Positions 1 through 10,421 of a DNA stretch of 64,000 nt are shown piece after piece (position 1 is the stretch's first letter; each line of letters opens with the position of its first letter). Made by a program: the position numbers and the translations under genes. Source of the stretch: Rusavskia elegans (Eukaryota; Ascomycota; Lecanoromycetes; Teloschistales; Teloschistaceae); the NCBI GenBank assembly GCA_011316305.1, contig SAUG01000119.1, positions 62,001 to 126,000 on the forward strand, written 5' to 3'. The notes beneath the pieces were generated by a model that was given only the letters and a program-made list of their open reading frames with translations, was not told the origin of the DNA and did not search any database.

Positions 1-792
1 AAGGGGCTCAGGGCATAGATCATGAATGGAATGTAGATGGCGAGCTGGTGCGAAGACGCAACTAAGGGCTTGAGGAGCTGTACCGGTGTAGTTGTCAGGA
101 GAATTGAGGGTGAGGTTCGCAAGGACACAAGTGACGTGTGGATGACATCTGAGACTGATGATGAGATCTTGGGCTTGCTCCACAGGGATGCAAGAACAAC
201 AGAGGTGCACCGGCCTCGCTTCCTTAGACGCGCTCGCTCCTTGATCGCATCTTTACAAGCACTTCAAAGAAGCCTTCACACCTCACGCATACCCCTACGC
301 TGTACAACATATTTGAATCATCAAAAGGTCGTTCGGCCTATTGGCCTGGCACCTATATTCCATTGTGTTATCAACAGCAGTGTGAGGCGTACAACATTCG
401 AGTCCTCGATGTGTACAACGATTGCTTGTCCCATGCATTGGTAGGGTCTCCGATCTGGCTGACAGTCGAGGTATCGGATGCCCACCCGGCGAGTCGAAGG
501 TATATCTTACTGCGAAGCTGTATTTCGAGCCACAAGCTTGGATTTAACATATATCCAGCCAGTTTAGTGCGGTACCAGACAGAAACATCTTCGGTGATAG
601 CCATAGCGATTGATCTTCAACGTATCCCCACGCCGAGGCTCTTTGTGTAAAGAATCAACCGCAACCAGAAGTAACAACAGTCGATACCTCGCAATTGGAT
701 TTCAATACAACGATTGACTAGAACTTACTACGAAGCTGCTATTGCAAATGCAAGATAAAAATCGATAAGGGATAGGATTATTCTTTGTAACC
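1..792. other. left margin without a supported gene
   Basis: No convincing gene was found up to the transposon. Open frames here are short, have no intron pattern and resemble no family I know. On the minus strand the first 200 bases read as a hydrophobic stretch without a start, which could be the edge of a gene lying to the left, but this is too weak to call. The one structured item is a copy of a dispersed repeat at about 425-503, listed separately. Confidence 0.5.
425..503 (+). repeat. single copy of dispersed repeat shared with 9.42-9.57 kb
   Basis: The stretch starting CATGCATTGGTAGGG and running through CTGACAGTCGAGGTATCG to GAGTCGAAG matches 9427-9572, with the same order of words (CATGCATTGG, then TGGCTGGCAGTCGTG, then AGTCGAAG) and about 80 percent identity by eye. 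Here it is single copy; at 9.4 kb the core is tandemly repeated three times. Both copies lie within a few hundred bases of a DNA-transposon insertion. Origin and function are unknown. Confidence 0.65.
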
Positions 793-794
793 TA

Positions 795-858
795 GCCGAC
801 GGTCAAGACCCCTAAGCTCGCTGGGCTCGCTTAGAGGGCCTCGGCTCAACGGACCAAT
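795..858 (+). repeat. left terminal inverted repeat of the pogo-type element
   Basis: The 64 bp begin GCCGACGGTCAAGACCCC and are the exact reverse complement of 3073-3136. The TA dinucleotides at 793-794 and 3137-3138 form the target duplication. CpA/TpG sites at 804-805, 822-823, 847-848 and 855-856 are unmutated. The first base after the match (859) differs between the two ends as T versus C in a CpA context, so RIP-type change starts immediately inside the repeat. Confidence 0.93.
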
Positions 859-929
859 TAGCTTAAAGGACCTTTTTTTTATAATTATACCTCCTGATTT
901 TAAACCTCTATAATATTATATCTAAAGCT

Positions 930-2720
930 ATTAAAGTTTATTATAGGTTAAAAAAATATTATAAAGAGGTAGTTAAAGCCTTCTATAATAACGAATTCGA
1001 CGATACCGCTAAATACGCCCGCTATTATAATATTAAAACTAAAATTCTATAGTAATATATCGCCGGAAGTAATTCTAAATCTATAAAAAATTCTATTAAT
1101 AAATATCTAACCGATATTTAACTAAATACTCTAATATATTATATTAAATATTTTAATAATATTAACTAGTTATCGAGTTTCTAGTTTATTAAAAATACCG
1201 TTAATTATATCCTATATCACGACGACTAGCTAGCTTTTTCTATCGGTAAATACTAATTTATACGATTTATAAAATATTATCTAGAGTTTTATCCGATTAT
1301 CTAATATCCTTTTAACGTTAATAAAAAGAATATTAACTATATCGAAATATTAAAAGAGTATTTTAGTAAGTTCTAGATAAAGATTTAAAAATACGGTATT
1401 ATATCCGATAATATATAGAATATAGATAAAATTAGCTTTTAAATTAGCTATATACGCTCCTATATAATCCTTTTATTTAATAAAAGTAGAGAGAAAAAGA
1501 ATATTATAGCCGATCTATATAATCGCGACTATTATACCTCGGTAAAAGTAATTAGATTAATAGTTTTTCTACGATTTAGGCTTTATTCTAACTTTTTTTT
1601 CTAGTACTACCGGTAAGACTATTTTTTCTCTATTTATTCTAAAGGCCTAGTATATTATATATAAATAAAATATAAAAAATAATTTTAATAACGATATATT
1701 CTTTAGATATTTAACTATAGAATATAGTAATAAATACTTCGTATTAGATTAGCTATACTATTTTATTAAAAATACGAAAAAGAAAAGAGTCGATAAATAC
1801 TAACTATTTATTATCGATATTTTTAGCTTTTATATTATTTTAAAGCTCTTTAGTTTAGCCGACGAATATAATATTAAGCTATTTAAATTATCTATCTATT
1901 TTATATATTTTACCTAGCTATTAGAAATAGAAGTCTTCTAGCTATATAAAACGAGTTACGGTACCGCTATTAAAAAGGTAATTTATAATAGTAATAGTAA
2001 ATTTATCTATTTAAAATTTTTTATAGTTCTAAAAAGTTTCCGTAATAAAATATTTATTAAAGATATATTTAAAAACTTATAGCGCTGTACTAGTATCTAT
2101 TTTTTTAATTCTAAAGTTATACTAGCGCCTCTATAAACTATACGAGCTAAAGATCTTTTCGTTAAAATAACTATAGCAGCTCGACTAGTTATATTTTCTT
2201 CTACCGATTCTAAAAGTTTTAATCGTACTTCGCGAGGATCTAATATAATAAAAAAAGCTTTTAAATTCCTTAATTAAATCTAGAAAAAAATAACGACTTC
2301 TACGTTATTAATTCTATATATATAACTAGATTTTTTAAAGTTACTAAATAGAATTAATTTATATTAAAACTACGTATTCGCGATTTTAATTAAATATTAG
2401 AGGAAATAGCTAAGCGAAAGAGATAAACTAATTTTAAAAGTTTTAGAAAATCTATATATAGAGTTATCGAATAGAAGAAATATAGAAAAATATATTCGGA
2501 ATAGATAAAAAAGCGGAAATAGTAGATAAAAAAAAAATAGCTAAATTTATTCTAAAGAAAAAAAATAAATATAAATATTTAGAAAAAAATATTTAAAAAA
2601 TAGTAGATTATAACGTTAAAGTAGAATAATTAGCGAATAAATAGGAGGAAAAAGAGGCGATAGAAGAGGTTTCTGAAGAAAAAAGCGGTTTTAAAATTTT
2701 AAGGCGCCGCTATCTATTCG
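930..2720 (+). pseudogene. RIP-destroyed pogo/Fot1 transposase
   Basis: The plus strand reads as a transposase with many stops and substitutions explained by C-to-T and G-to-A change. The order of landmarks is right: a helix-turn-helix N-terminal part around 1040-1250; near 1400-1440 a word corresponding to the catalytic Asn-Met-Asp-Glu-Thr-Gly-Phe, now read as NIDKISF; near 1790-1830 Leu-Phe-Ile-Ile-Asp, corresponding to the second catalytic Asp block; near 1850-1960 a decayed form of the conserved helix and the third acidic block; then SKF-x3-KF-x5-SFRNK near 1990-2050. A lysine/glutamate-rich tail runs to about 2700. The gene once encoded a DDE endonuclease that cuts and joins the element ends in the nucleus. 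Start and end are approximate. Confidence 0.8.
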
Positions 2721-3072
2721 AGCTTCTCTAGGAAATATAGGATTTTAACGTTCTAATATTATTATACGCTAAAAAGGTTAAAGTATAAACTATTTATTAG
2801 ATTTTAGAATCTATAGTTTTTAAATACGTATTCTATATAGTTATTATTTAGAAATATTTAGAAGATATTCGTATTATAATTATACCCGAGATCCGATAAT
2901 CTTATCTACGAATAATATAACTATCTTTAATCTAATCGTTTAATATTATATTAATAATATAAAACGCTAAACTAGAACTTTAATTCGATTTAAAAATATC
3001 TAGAATCGGAATAGTTCTAGCTATATTATAATAATACGCGCAATAATATCTCTTTTTAGGTCTATTAAATTG

Positions 3073-3136
3073 ATTGGTCCGTTGAGCCGAGGCCCTCTAA
3101 GCGAGCCCAGCGAGCTTAGGGGTCTTGACCGTCGGC
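3073..3136 (-). repeat. right terminal inverted repeat of the pogo-type element
   Basis: Perfect partner of 795-858, followed by TA at 3137-3138. Sequence beyond 3138 returns abruptly to normal base composition, so the element boundary is sharp. Confidence 0.93.
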
Positions 3137-3346
3137 TATTTGGTGGTTGCTGTGGGATGAGGTAAGGTCGGCTCAGTTGGGCGAATTCGCTTACCTAAGC
3201 TTCGGACTTAGCGAGATCACTTAATCTCCGTTAACGTGCTGCCTCAACCAAGCACCAAAATCGGCAAAGTTCTTGTTCAAACAATCCTACCGGCCCCCAG
3301 TATTTCCCTCCGTAGCTTTAAGCCGACGGTCACGTTCCTCCAAGGC

Positions 3347-4912
3347 CTACAACGTTAATCGTCGCCTCTCACCGTTCTCAACGCAGAATCCCTTCGTCTT
3401 ATCTAGTGAGCAAGTATCCCAATGTCCACGTCGCCAGTTCCTATACTTGAATTGTGTTTCCAGTCCCGTGGAGCTCCAGAAGCGGTCTAGATCCTTTCTA
3501 CGAAATCGTAATTCGGCACTGCGGCGGCTTTTGGCTAACCAAATAGGGCGATTGAGAGTCACTGAGGATAATGACTTTGTATGGCGCTGCAGGAATTCAC
3601 CGAACAATGACGCAAATTCATTCGAGGTGTGGTGCTCTTTCTTCCGAACACGGGCGCCGCGCCCAAGCTTCCTCACTGAAAAAATGGTGACAAACCAAGA
3701 CCGCGAAATCCATAAGAGCAGGTAGTTCGGCCTGCGAGAAGAAAGCCTGAAGCGCACTGGACGTAGAAGGCAAATTTCAAGAATGGTCAGGTTTTGACAA
3801 TGCTGGATGGTGTCGACAAGGTGACTGTTATGAAGCGACGATCCTCCTGGGCCTGAGCGGTAGAAGTCTCTAAATCTCAGTTTCTTCAATGTCCAAGCCA
3901 GTGGAAGGATGCTGGTCTCTGCGGGTTGAGACCAGCTCTGTAACACAGAGGCTAGGAATTCGAAAATTGGAGACTCACCGGTCGTCTGTCTCAGCGAACA
4001 CGGAACGAACATCTGTTGCATCCCGAGGGGGTGCACCCGCACTGATAGACAATGCGGAGAGATTGGGTAGACTGACGACAGCTTGGGCCAATCCTCGGGC
4101 CTCCTTGATGGCTAGACGGCCGATCGATCGGCTGCTCAGTTGGACTAAGCCTGCGACATGTTGAAGGTTGAGTATTTGGCTCTGGGCCTGCAGAAGATTC
4201 TGGAGTCAGCATGCCTTGAGGATATCGAACGCTTCTCATACCAGGAATATCTCCAAAGTCACGTGGGTTGGGGATGAACGAAAAAGTACTCCCCCATTCA
4301 ATTCCTCCCAACGTACCACTGAACGGTTCGACGTACTCGCCTTGTCTTCTGATCTGGAGATATCGTAGAGATGTCTTTTCCATGACAAGCTCCCAAGTCT
4401 TGTCAATCACATCACCTCCGACGTGGCATCGTCGCAACTGCGGCATCATATGCAGTACCGACTGCATCATGTGTGCACTGAGATGACGGTGCATAGCTTG
4501 CTCGAGTACTGAGTGGTTGTTGAAATTGAATCGGACGTCTCTTACTCGTGATACAGGTCGCTTGGCCATCTGTCTTTGGATCCGAGGAAAGCCGTGTCTT
4601 TGTCGAATTATACGTCCCCAGATGGTGTTGTCGATCAACTCATCCCCGGTGAATCGAAGTGTCTCCCATAGGAGATCGCTGCTGAGGTTGTAAAAAAACT
4701 CGCTCGTGCATGACCAGTTGATCAAGGTTTAGCGATCGCAGCTCGAGACTACAGTGCAAAGCATTTCGAGAGGAAGGTTGCGCCATATACCAGGGTTCAT
4801 GGCAGCCATCGGTAGGACCAAATCGTAAGGAGTTTGGTGAGACATGGAGGGCTCCGCAACTGTGCGTCGTCTCTGTTTTCGAAAGAATTACCAGAGTCAA
4901 GTTGCATGTCAA
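3347..4912 (-). pseudogene. F-box/LRR-like hypothetical protein, frame-disrupted
   Basis: A protein-like reading runs right to left through three frames. Part 1 (to about 4700) reads leucine-rich and ends with LNLDQLVMHERVF; the frame then slips at a T7 run (A7 at 4692-4698 on the plus strand) into FYNLSSDLLWETLRF and continues as one open frame to about 4230. A further frame change around 4140-4230 leads into a leucine-rich part, and a plausible 43-bp intron (GTGAGT...ACAGAG near 3930-3975) leads into a final part containing HCQNLTILEICLL. The Leu-rich spacing and Trp/Leu N-terminal part resemble fungal F-box-like proteins with degenerate LRRs, but no canonical F-box is clear. The 244-codon part has no ATG. 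It is either a pseudogene or a gene with assembly indels; I favour pseudogene because it sits beside a RIPped transposon. Confidence 0.4.
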
Positions 4913-6526
4913 CGACGAATGGTGGTGCTAAAGATTGTGATTGCGAAAGATCAATGTTACCATGAAAATTGATACAAGGACTACAGAAACTACGTTACGG
5001 TTGTAGACACGCGGTCTTTTTTCTCTACCGTGGTTCATGTTGGTTATTCACTCCTTCCTTGACTATGGCAAAGATCGTTCACTATAATGGCATACATGTT
5101 GTAACTGATAAAGAAATTCCTAGTACCATCCCCTGCTCTCTGTGGCTTGTATTCCAATATCTTAGCAAAGGCGACACCTCCACCCGATATCTCGATACCA
5201 AGTCATACACACCCATTGGCTTTCTTTCGACCCTCACCAGAACGAAACACCACCATCCAGGTATCGCGCATCATCATATTCGGTGCAGGAAGCAAATCAA
5301 ATCCCCAAACAGTCGCCCATCCATATCTGCCCTAACACCTACCAAATTATGAATCGAACCAATTCCCTAATATAAAACCACATGCAACAATACCCCGTCT
5401 AGCTATTCTCTACAGCACTCACCCATTCATCCTTGTCATCGACAACATTATCCTCCCCATACTGCATACAAAAGCTTCACATAAACCCATCCGATCCTCC
5501 AACCTAACCAGTATCCAGCTATTCAAACCTTCACCGCAACGGCCACCGGGTGGGCAAGCGATTGTCATCTGCACCGGCCATATGCAGTAAAGATACCAGA
5601 GCGCGAAAGTGTTGGTGTCACTGATGCTTATTCGGGGAACTGGGAGATTTGAACATACTCTACAAGTAGAGAACCTTCAACGACATAGGTCCAGCAATAT
5701 TGCTAGCAACTCCCACAGCCTTAATATCGCATCCCAGCAAAGACACAACCCATCCGCCAACCACATTCACAAGAAACCAAAACTATTCCCTCCTTAGTCT
5801 CCACCTACCTCGAAAAACCAACCCCACCTCCCTTCTACGTTCTCCATAATAAGGGTGCAGCTTTTCGCAACTATACAGAACCATTGTCTGGTATTCACAT
5901 CACAGTCCCGTAATTCCGTTAGAAGTCCCTCCCCCTAATAATCATCTAAATATAGCCAGCATTTCATCCACAATAGGAACCATACTGTCGGTGCTAAAAA
6001 AAATAGCCTATCTAACTCCCATATCGAGGGGATGACTAACTACAATTTTTACGAACGACTTCTTTTACAAATGCGATTGCGACCGACGATCCCCAAGATG
6101 CCGACGGAGGACTAGAATTAGAATCAGAGAACTCGATACCTTGGGCTGCTGCTATACCGCACGCAAATTTCTGGGAGGACTGGAGATATCGAGCTAAGTG
6201 TTTTGTTGATTGCAGAGGTGGATAGAGTATGGCTGCTTGAGATATACCATTCCATGCCAGTAGGTAGATACCTCGGTTTTGTATCCAATATATCGCGTGC
6301 CGTAGTGATAAAGGGGCATGAGTAGTCTTTGATGTCGAGCAATCGTCACTCACTACAACCAACACCACTACCACAACATACAAGCATGCGTTAATAATCG
6401 ACGACCGACCATCCACTCACTATATCAATATCACCAACGCAGCGAAAAGATCAAGACACGTAAAGTCTATACCGTAGCATTAGTATTAATCAACAACCAC
6501 TACTCTCATACCTCATCGCGAAACCC
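4913..6526. other. gene-poor stretch with possible minus-strand coding remnants
   Basis: No complete gene is visible. Two minus-strand stretches read like protein: one ending YGEDNVVDDKDEW...ENS at a stop at 5399-5401, preceded by an acceptor-like TGCAG, and one around 5340-5230 containing VWGFDLLPAPNMMMRD. They could be exons of a broken gene, but I could not join them into a single frame. The rest, including the AT-rich and CA-rich part at 5700-6500, shows no structure I can name and includes the 3' flank of the carboxypeptidase gene. Confidence 0.4.
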
Positions 6527-8605
6527 CTACGCAAACTTCCTCTGAACACCCACCAGCTCATTATTGTAAATCGGGCTCGTACCCGTGAAATTCCCCATCT
6601 GCGTCGTAAAGTCCCCTGCATCTCCAAACGACTTGATGCGACCGAGCAGAAGCTCCACGACGCGGTACGCGGCTCCGGGTGCGTATTCGGGTAATTCTAT
6701 CGCAAGAAAACAAGGGAGCGAGGATCAGTGAATGCGGTCACAGTAGATGGAAGGAGGGAGTGAGAGACGTACCATGACCGGCTAATTGAACCTGATAGAA
6801 CGTCAAACCCCGCTCCGATCCCCACAGTCCCAGGTACCCAGCCCCGGCAAGGGCGCCATCGTTGTATTCGGGGTGGTATGGCGTATAGAATTCCGTTGCA
6901 GGATACGCCTGGAATCCTTGCTTGCCATTCCAAGTGATATTCTGCAACGCCATCAAAGTCCCATTAGTCGGAAGCAAGAAATCCAGATTCCCAGCCCCGA
7001 TAATGGTATTATTCGTCGCTTCAATCACTCGCGTCAGGGTCCCGTCGGCGGCTGGTCCTAGGGATCGATCGCTGAGCGATTGGTTGTTGGTGGCTCCGCC
7101 GAAGACATTCTTGTTGGTGCATTGCATCCAGTTGGTCCCGACGGGGGCATTGATAGCGGCCTGGACGTCGGTGCGGTTGAAGTAGACTTGGGCCCCGGGC
7201 GGCTCGTAATCGCCTTGGTTGACGATGCCGAGTTGGTTCCAGAGAAAGGGGCATGTGTCGAGGATGTGGTAGATGTTGAAGCAGGGGTTTACTGCTCGCG
7301 CGGCAAGGTAGACGGTGTCGAAGAGATCACAGGTGGCTTCATCGGAGGCGAAGGGATTGGGGAGGACGGGGAAGGGAGCTGGTGGTGGGGGGAAGGAGAG
7401 GTAGGTGTTGTAGTAGGAGGTGTAGTTGCATTGGTCGGCGCGTTCGTGGATTGCGGCTGTGAAAGAGGCGTTGAGGGAGAAGACGTTGGCCCAGTAGTCG
7501 ACGTAGGGGACGACGGTGACTAGAAAACCATCAGTCTCAAGGGCAGAGTCAGCGACAGGGAAATTGGGTACCTTGTTGTGCAAGAGTGGAGTCGCCGAAG
7601 ATGGGGTCGTTGATTGCAACACCTGCTAGGTTGAAGTATACGTCGTCCTCTTGCTTGATGAACTCGTCGGCAATGTAGGGAACATAGAACTATGCCAGAT
7701 CAGCTAGTGAACAGCAGTGGTGGGAGATAGACTTACTCCGGCGTAGCTCTCCCCAGTCAGATAGACTTTCCGATTTTCTAGACCGAAAGTAGTAGCAAAT
7801 TGCTGATACCATGGATCAGCAAGCTTTGATTTGTGTACTCGTCAGACTACCACGGTACCTTGTAGAAGCCTGCAAACTCCTGGCTCAACTCGATCTCATC
7901 GGTGATGTTGGGGACTCCAGTTGAGAATCCAACACCCACGGGCTGCTCGACCCAGAGCATGTTTGTGAGATTCACCCAAGTATATGGATTTTCAACTGGA
8001 CGGAAAGTGCCAGGCTGCCATTGAAAGGGCCCATTTTCATTTAAGAATCCAGACAGGGAGCTACAACCGGGGCCACCATTGAACCTGTTGAACCGGGTTC
8101 AGTTCATGTTAGCTATCACCAGTCTGAAGACAGACCATATCGTAACCTCATCTGAGGCTTCAGGGTTGGCGGATGGGAAAAACCTAGAGGGGGGTTAGAA
8201 AAAGCCACGATAGGGTACCGAGATGGGACTGCAAACCAGAAGAACAGTTGCCTGGACTCATCGGGCGCCGAGGAAATCGGAAGGAGGCCTGCGTATGATT
8301 CTCCAACATCAAAGTCGACGTCGGGGATCGCGGAGCCATTGACAACGAATTCTGTAGAAGGTAAGGTGGTCGGAGGATGAAGTCAACAGGCATTGCTGTC
8401 AAGGCTTACTCTGAGTTGCATCTGTCAGGTAGGGCGATGCTCGTTTCACAAGGTTTCGCGGATGAGTAAATTCAACGTTCCGCTCTACAGTCTCCGAGGT
8501 CAGGGCATCAGCTCGTTTAAAGACGTTGATGGCATTCTTCGATTCAGCGAAAGCACCAGCCCACAATAACAATGAGAGCCCGATGGAGAGCTTGAACGAC
8601 CACAT
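6527..8605 (-). CDS. secreted serine carboxypeptidase, peptidase family S10
   Basis: Eight exons: 8605-8410, 8351-8237, 8183-8136, 8084-7859, 7802-7737, 7689-7572, 7519-6773 and 6696-6527, giving 561 residues; all splice phases agree. The start at 8605 gives a typical signal peptide ([20 protein letters not shown]). The S10 landmarks are all present: the oxyanion/substrate region [10 protein letters not shown], the nucleophile serine in TGESYAG, the aspartate in [13 protein letters not shown] and the histidine in LAGHELPEY. Cysteines and several N-x-S/T sites fit a glycosylated secreted or vacuolar enzyme. The family removes C-terminal residues from peptides at acidic pH. This copy resembles the carboxypeptidase S1-like secreted branch more than vacuolar CPY, an inference from overall sequence. 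KR pairs after the signal (FKRAD, VKRAS) could be processing sites. The gene looks intact. Confidence 0.93.
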
Positions 8606-9119
8606 GTTCGTAACAGATACAGAGAATTCGACACGGCAAGACAGGATACAGGGATACAGCTTTGGAATGCAACAGCGGGAGCTCGTCATAGGTATATACA
8701 TGTTTGCTCCACCTACTGACGACAACTTGCTTCAAAAGGCTTTCCTCGAACTGGAAGGAGCGACGGGAAGCACCAAGGCAACGTATCCGTGACGAGTAAA
8801 TCCACCAAGCATATCGTACCTACTAGACTGCAGCACAATATGTTTGCTTCCTTAGTATGCGGCTCTTGGCTATTTTGGGAAGGTCGTAAGATCATCCAGA
8901 CAGCTGGGTCAGCGCGGAAGGCTTGATGTTGCTAGATCTGACGTCGTGATGCATTTCGTACCTCCCTAAAAAGCTTGACCTCGGATAAAGAGAAGCCGAG
9001 ATACCAATCCTCATGTTTGTTTCCGTCTTGTGTCTTGTGCGGAGTGATCTGACTCGTGTCTTAGCCAATCCCCCCAAGAGCAACGTCATGCCCTGACCCT
9101 ATTTTGTCAGCGCCCAGGA
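8606..9119. other. upstream region of the carboxypeptidase gene
   Basis: No gene is supported here. The stretch lies between the carboxypeptidase start codon and the MITE-like element and presumably holds the promoter and 5' leader. I see no clear regulatory element that I would name. Confidence 0.5.
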
Positions 9120-9405
9120 TACTCCAATTTGGCCACATTTACAATACACCTACCTTTGCAACACGCTAATAACGGCCCCTAAGTTAGCGACTCTTAGTTT
9201 ACCTCTTTAAATTAGAAGGATCTATTACAAGTAGAAGAAGCTAGAAATATAATAAGATATTGACTTAGGCTAGTAATATAGCAAGAGGTAATAGTATCTT
9301 TAAAATTAGAGGTAAAATTCTTTTAAGAATATAAATATAGAGGGGATTAGCTAAATCCGTTAAATCCGTATTGCAAAGATTGCAAAGGTGGCTAAATTAG
9401 AGTAG
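9120..9405. mobile_element. MITE-like, RIP-affected element with imperfect TIRs
   Basis: About 286 bp bounded by imperfect inverted repeats: 9120-9145 (TACTCCAATTTGGCCACATT then TACAAT) against the reverse complement of 9380-9405 (TACTCTAATTTAGCCACCTT then TGCAAT), 22 of 26 matching. TA is at both outer edges, as for Tc1/mariner insertions. The interior is AT-rich with few CpA or TpG. Two of the four mismatches are C/T or G/A, as expected of RIP. No coding capacity. The termini differ from those of the 0.8-3.1 kb element, so it is a different family. It could also be an internally deleted longer transposon. Confidence 0.6.
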
Positions 9406-9426
9406 GACACTAAGCCTATAGTTTCA

Positions 9427-9572
9427 TGCATTGGCAGGGCATCCGATTTGGCTGGCAGTCGTGATTTCGAGTACCCAATCCGGTATTCTACCTGCCTGGC
9501 AGTCGTGGTATCGAGCAGCCAATCCGTCATTTGATTTGGCTGGCAGTCGTGGTTTCGAGTGCCAATCCGTCA
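9427..9572 (+). repeat. three-copy degenerate tandem repeat, also present at 0.43-0.50 kb
   Basis: Three units of roughly 40-50 bp share the core GGCAGTCGTG followed by TTTCGAG or ATCGAG and CCAATCCG: approximately 9441-9482, 9489-9527 and 9530-9572. The first is preceded by CATGCATTGGCAGGG, matching the single copy near 430, and the last ends AAGTCGAAG, matching GAGTCGAAG at about 495-503. The array begins about 20 bp beyond the MITE end. Function unknown. Confidence 0.7.
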
Positions 9573-10421
9573 AGTCGAAGTGCCCAAACGATCTGCTCGC
9601 CGCGACTCGCCGCGAGGCGAGATCAGTCGTCGGTGTCTAATATCACTGTAGAGTATGATGAGGGCTCTTCCAAAATATCGAATCCCGAGCGGAAGACGAT
9701 CTGACATAGAAGAAAGCGACATCTATGTAGTCTTCGAGTGACACCCAGAGCTTACCTTTACGCTCATAGAGCCATACGTAGGCCCAGGGTTCCTCCTTCA
9801 CCGAGGAGAGGAGCTGTTGTGTTCATGATGAGGAAGACCAGGATGTCTTGAGACTTCCACAAGACTTATCACAGTATCAATGTAGCGGGTGCCACGCTGT
9901 ATAATGAGAATAGAAAGGGCGTCAAGAATGACATCGGACTGCAGTGGGGTTATACATATTCGTTACATACCCGTTGCAGATCTCTGAACGAATCCTGCAG
10001 AAAGATACGCCAGACGGCATCGGTTCTGCACGGGCTGCGTTGACCAGCCCCTTTACTTGGACTTGGTCGTGTGTATTTCGCATTTTCGCATATCGCAAGC
10101 AATATATGCTTACTTATAGGCGCTTTGATGTGGGCAGTATAGCAAGATAATTCGTTCTGACTCATTTAGTAGAGCCGGAGACTTCGCTAAGAGGGCACCT
10201 GCAGCATGACGGTAATAGCTACGTCCCAAAGGCTGAGAAAGACGTTATTGCATAGTATTGAAATGCTAGTGTGTGTAGACTCGCAGTCGTTACAGATAAT
10301 ACATTCGGGCCAACCTTGCTTTAAAGTGCCACACGAATATCTCCCCTGTGATTATTTTATATAGTACCATTGCCAACCATTTGAAGCACGAGCGATGGCT
10401 TAATGTTGTAGCCTACACTCA
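9573..10421. other. intergenic, nothing recognised
   Basis: Short open frames only, no intron-supported coding sequence. The right part is the 3' flank of the small secreted protein gene. Confidence 0.5.

Larger units (their letters stand above)
795..3136 (+). mobile_element. Fot1/pogo-type DNA transposon, RIP-degraded
   Basis: A 2342-bp element bounded by 64-bp perfect inverted repeats and flanked on both sides by TA, the target duplication of the Tc1/mariner/pogo superfamily. The interior is AT-rich and nearly devoid of CpA and TpG while CpG is kept, the classical RIP outcome in Pezizomycotina. A transposase can still be followed on the plus strand (listed separately). Length and TA duplication fit the Fot1/pogo group of filamentous fungi. 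It has no coding capacity left; movement would require a transposase supplied in trans, for which its termini still look usable. Family assignment rests on remembered motif order, not on an alignment. Confidence 0.88.

Noticed and set aside
37..444. 135-codon plus-strand frame at the left edge
   Set aside because: No domain, no intron signals, low-complexity Arg/Ser/Thr composition, and its right end overlaps the dispersed repeat.
7080..7523. Long Gly/Val/Glu-rich plus-strand frame
   Set aside because: Exact antisense shadow of the carboxypeptidase exon.
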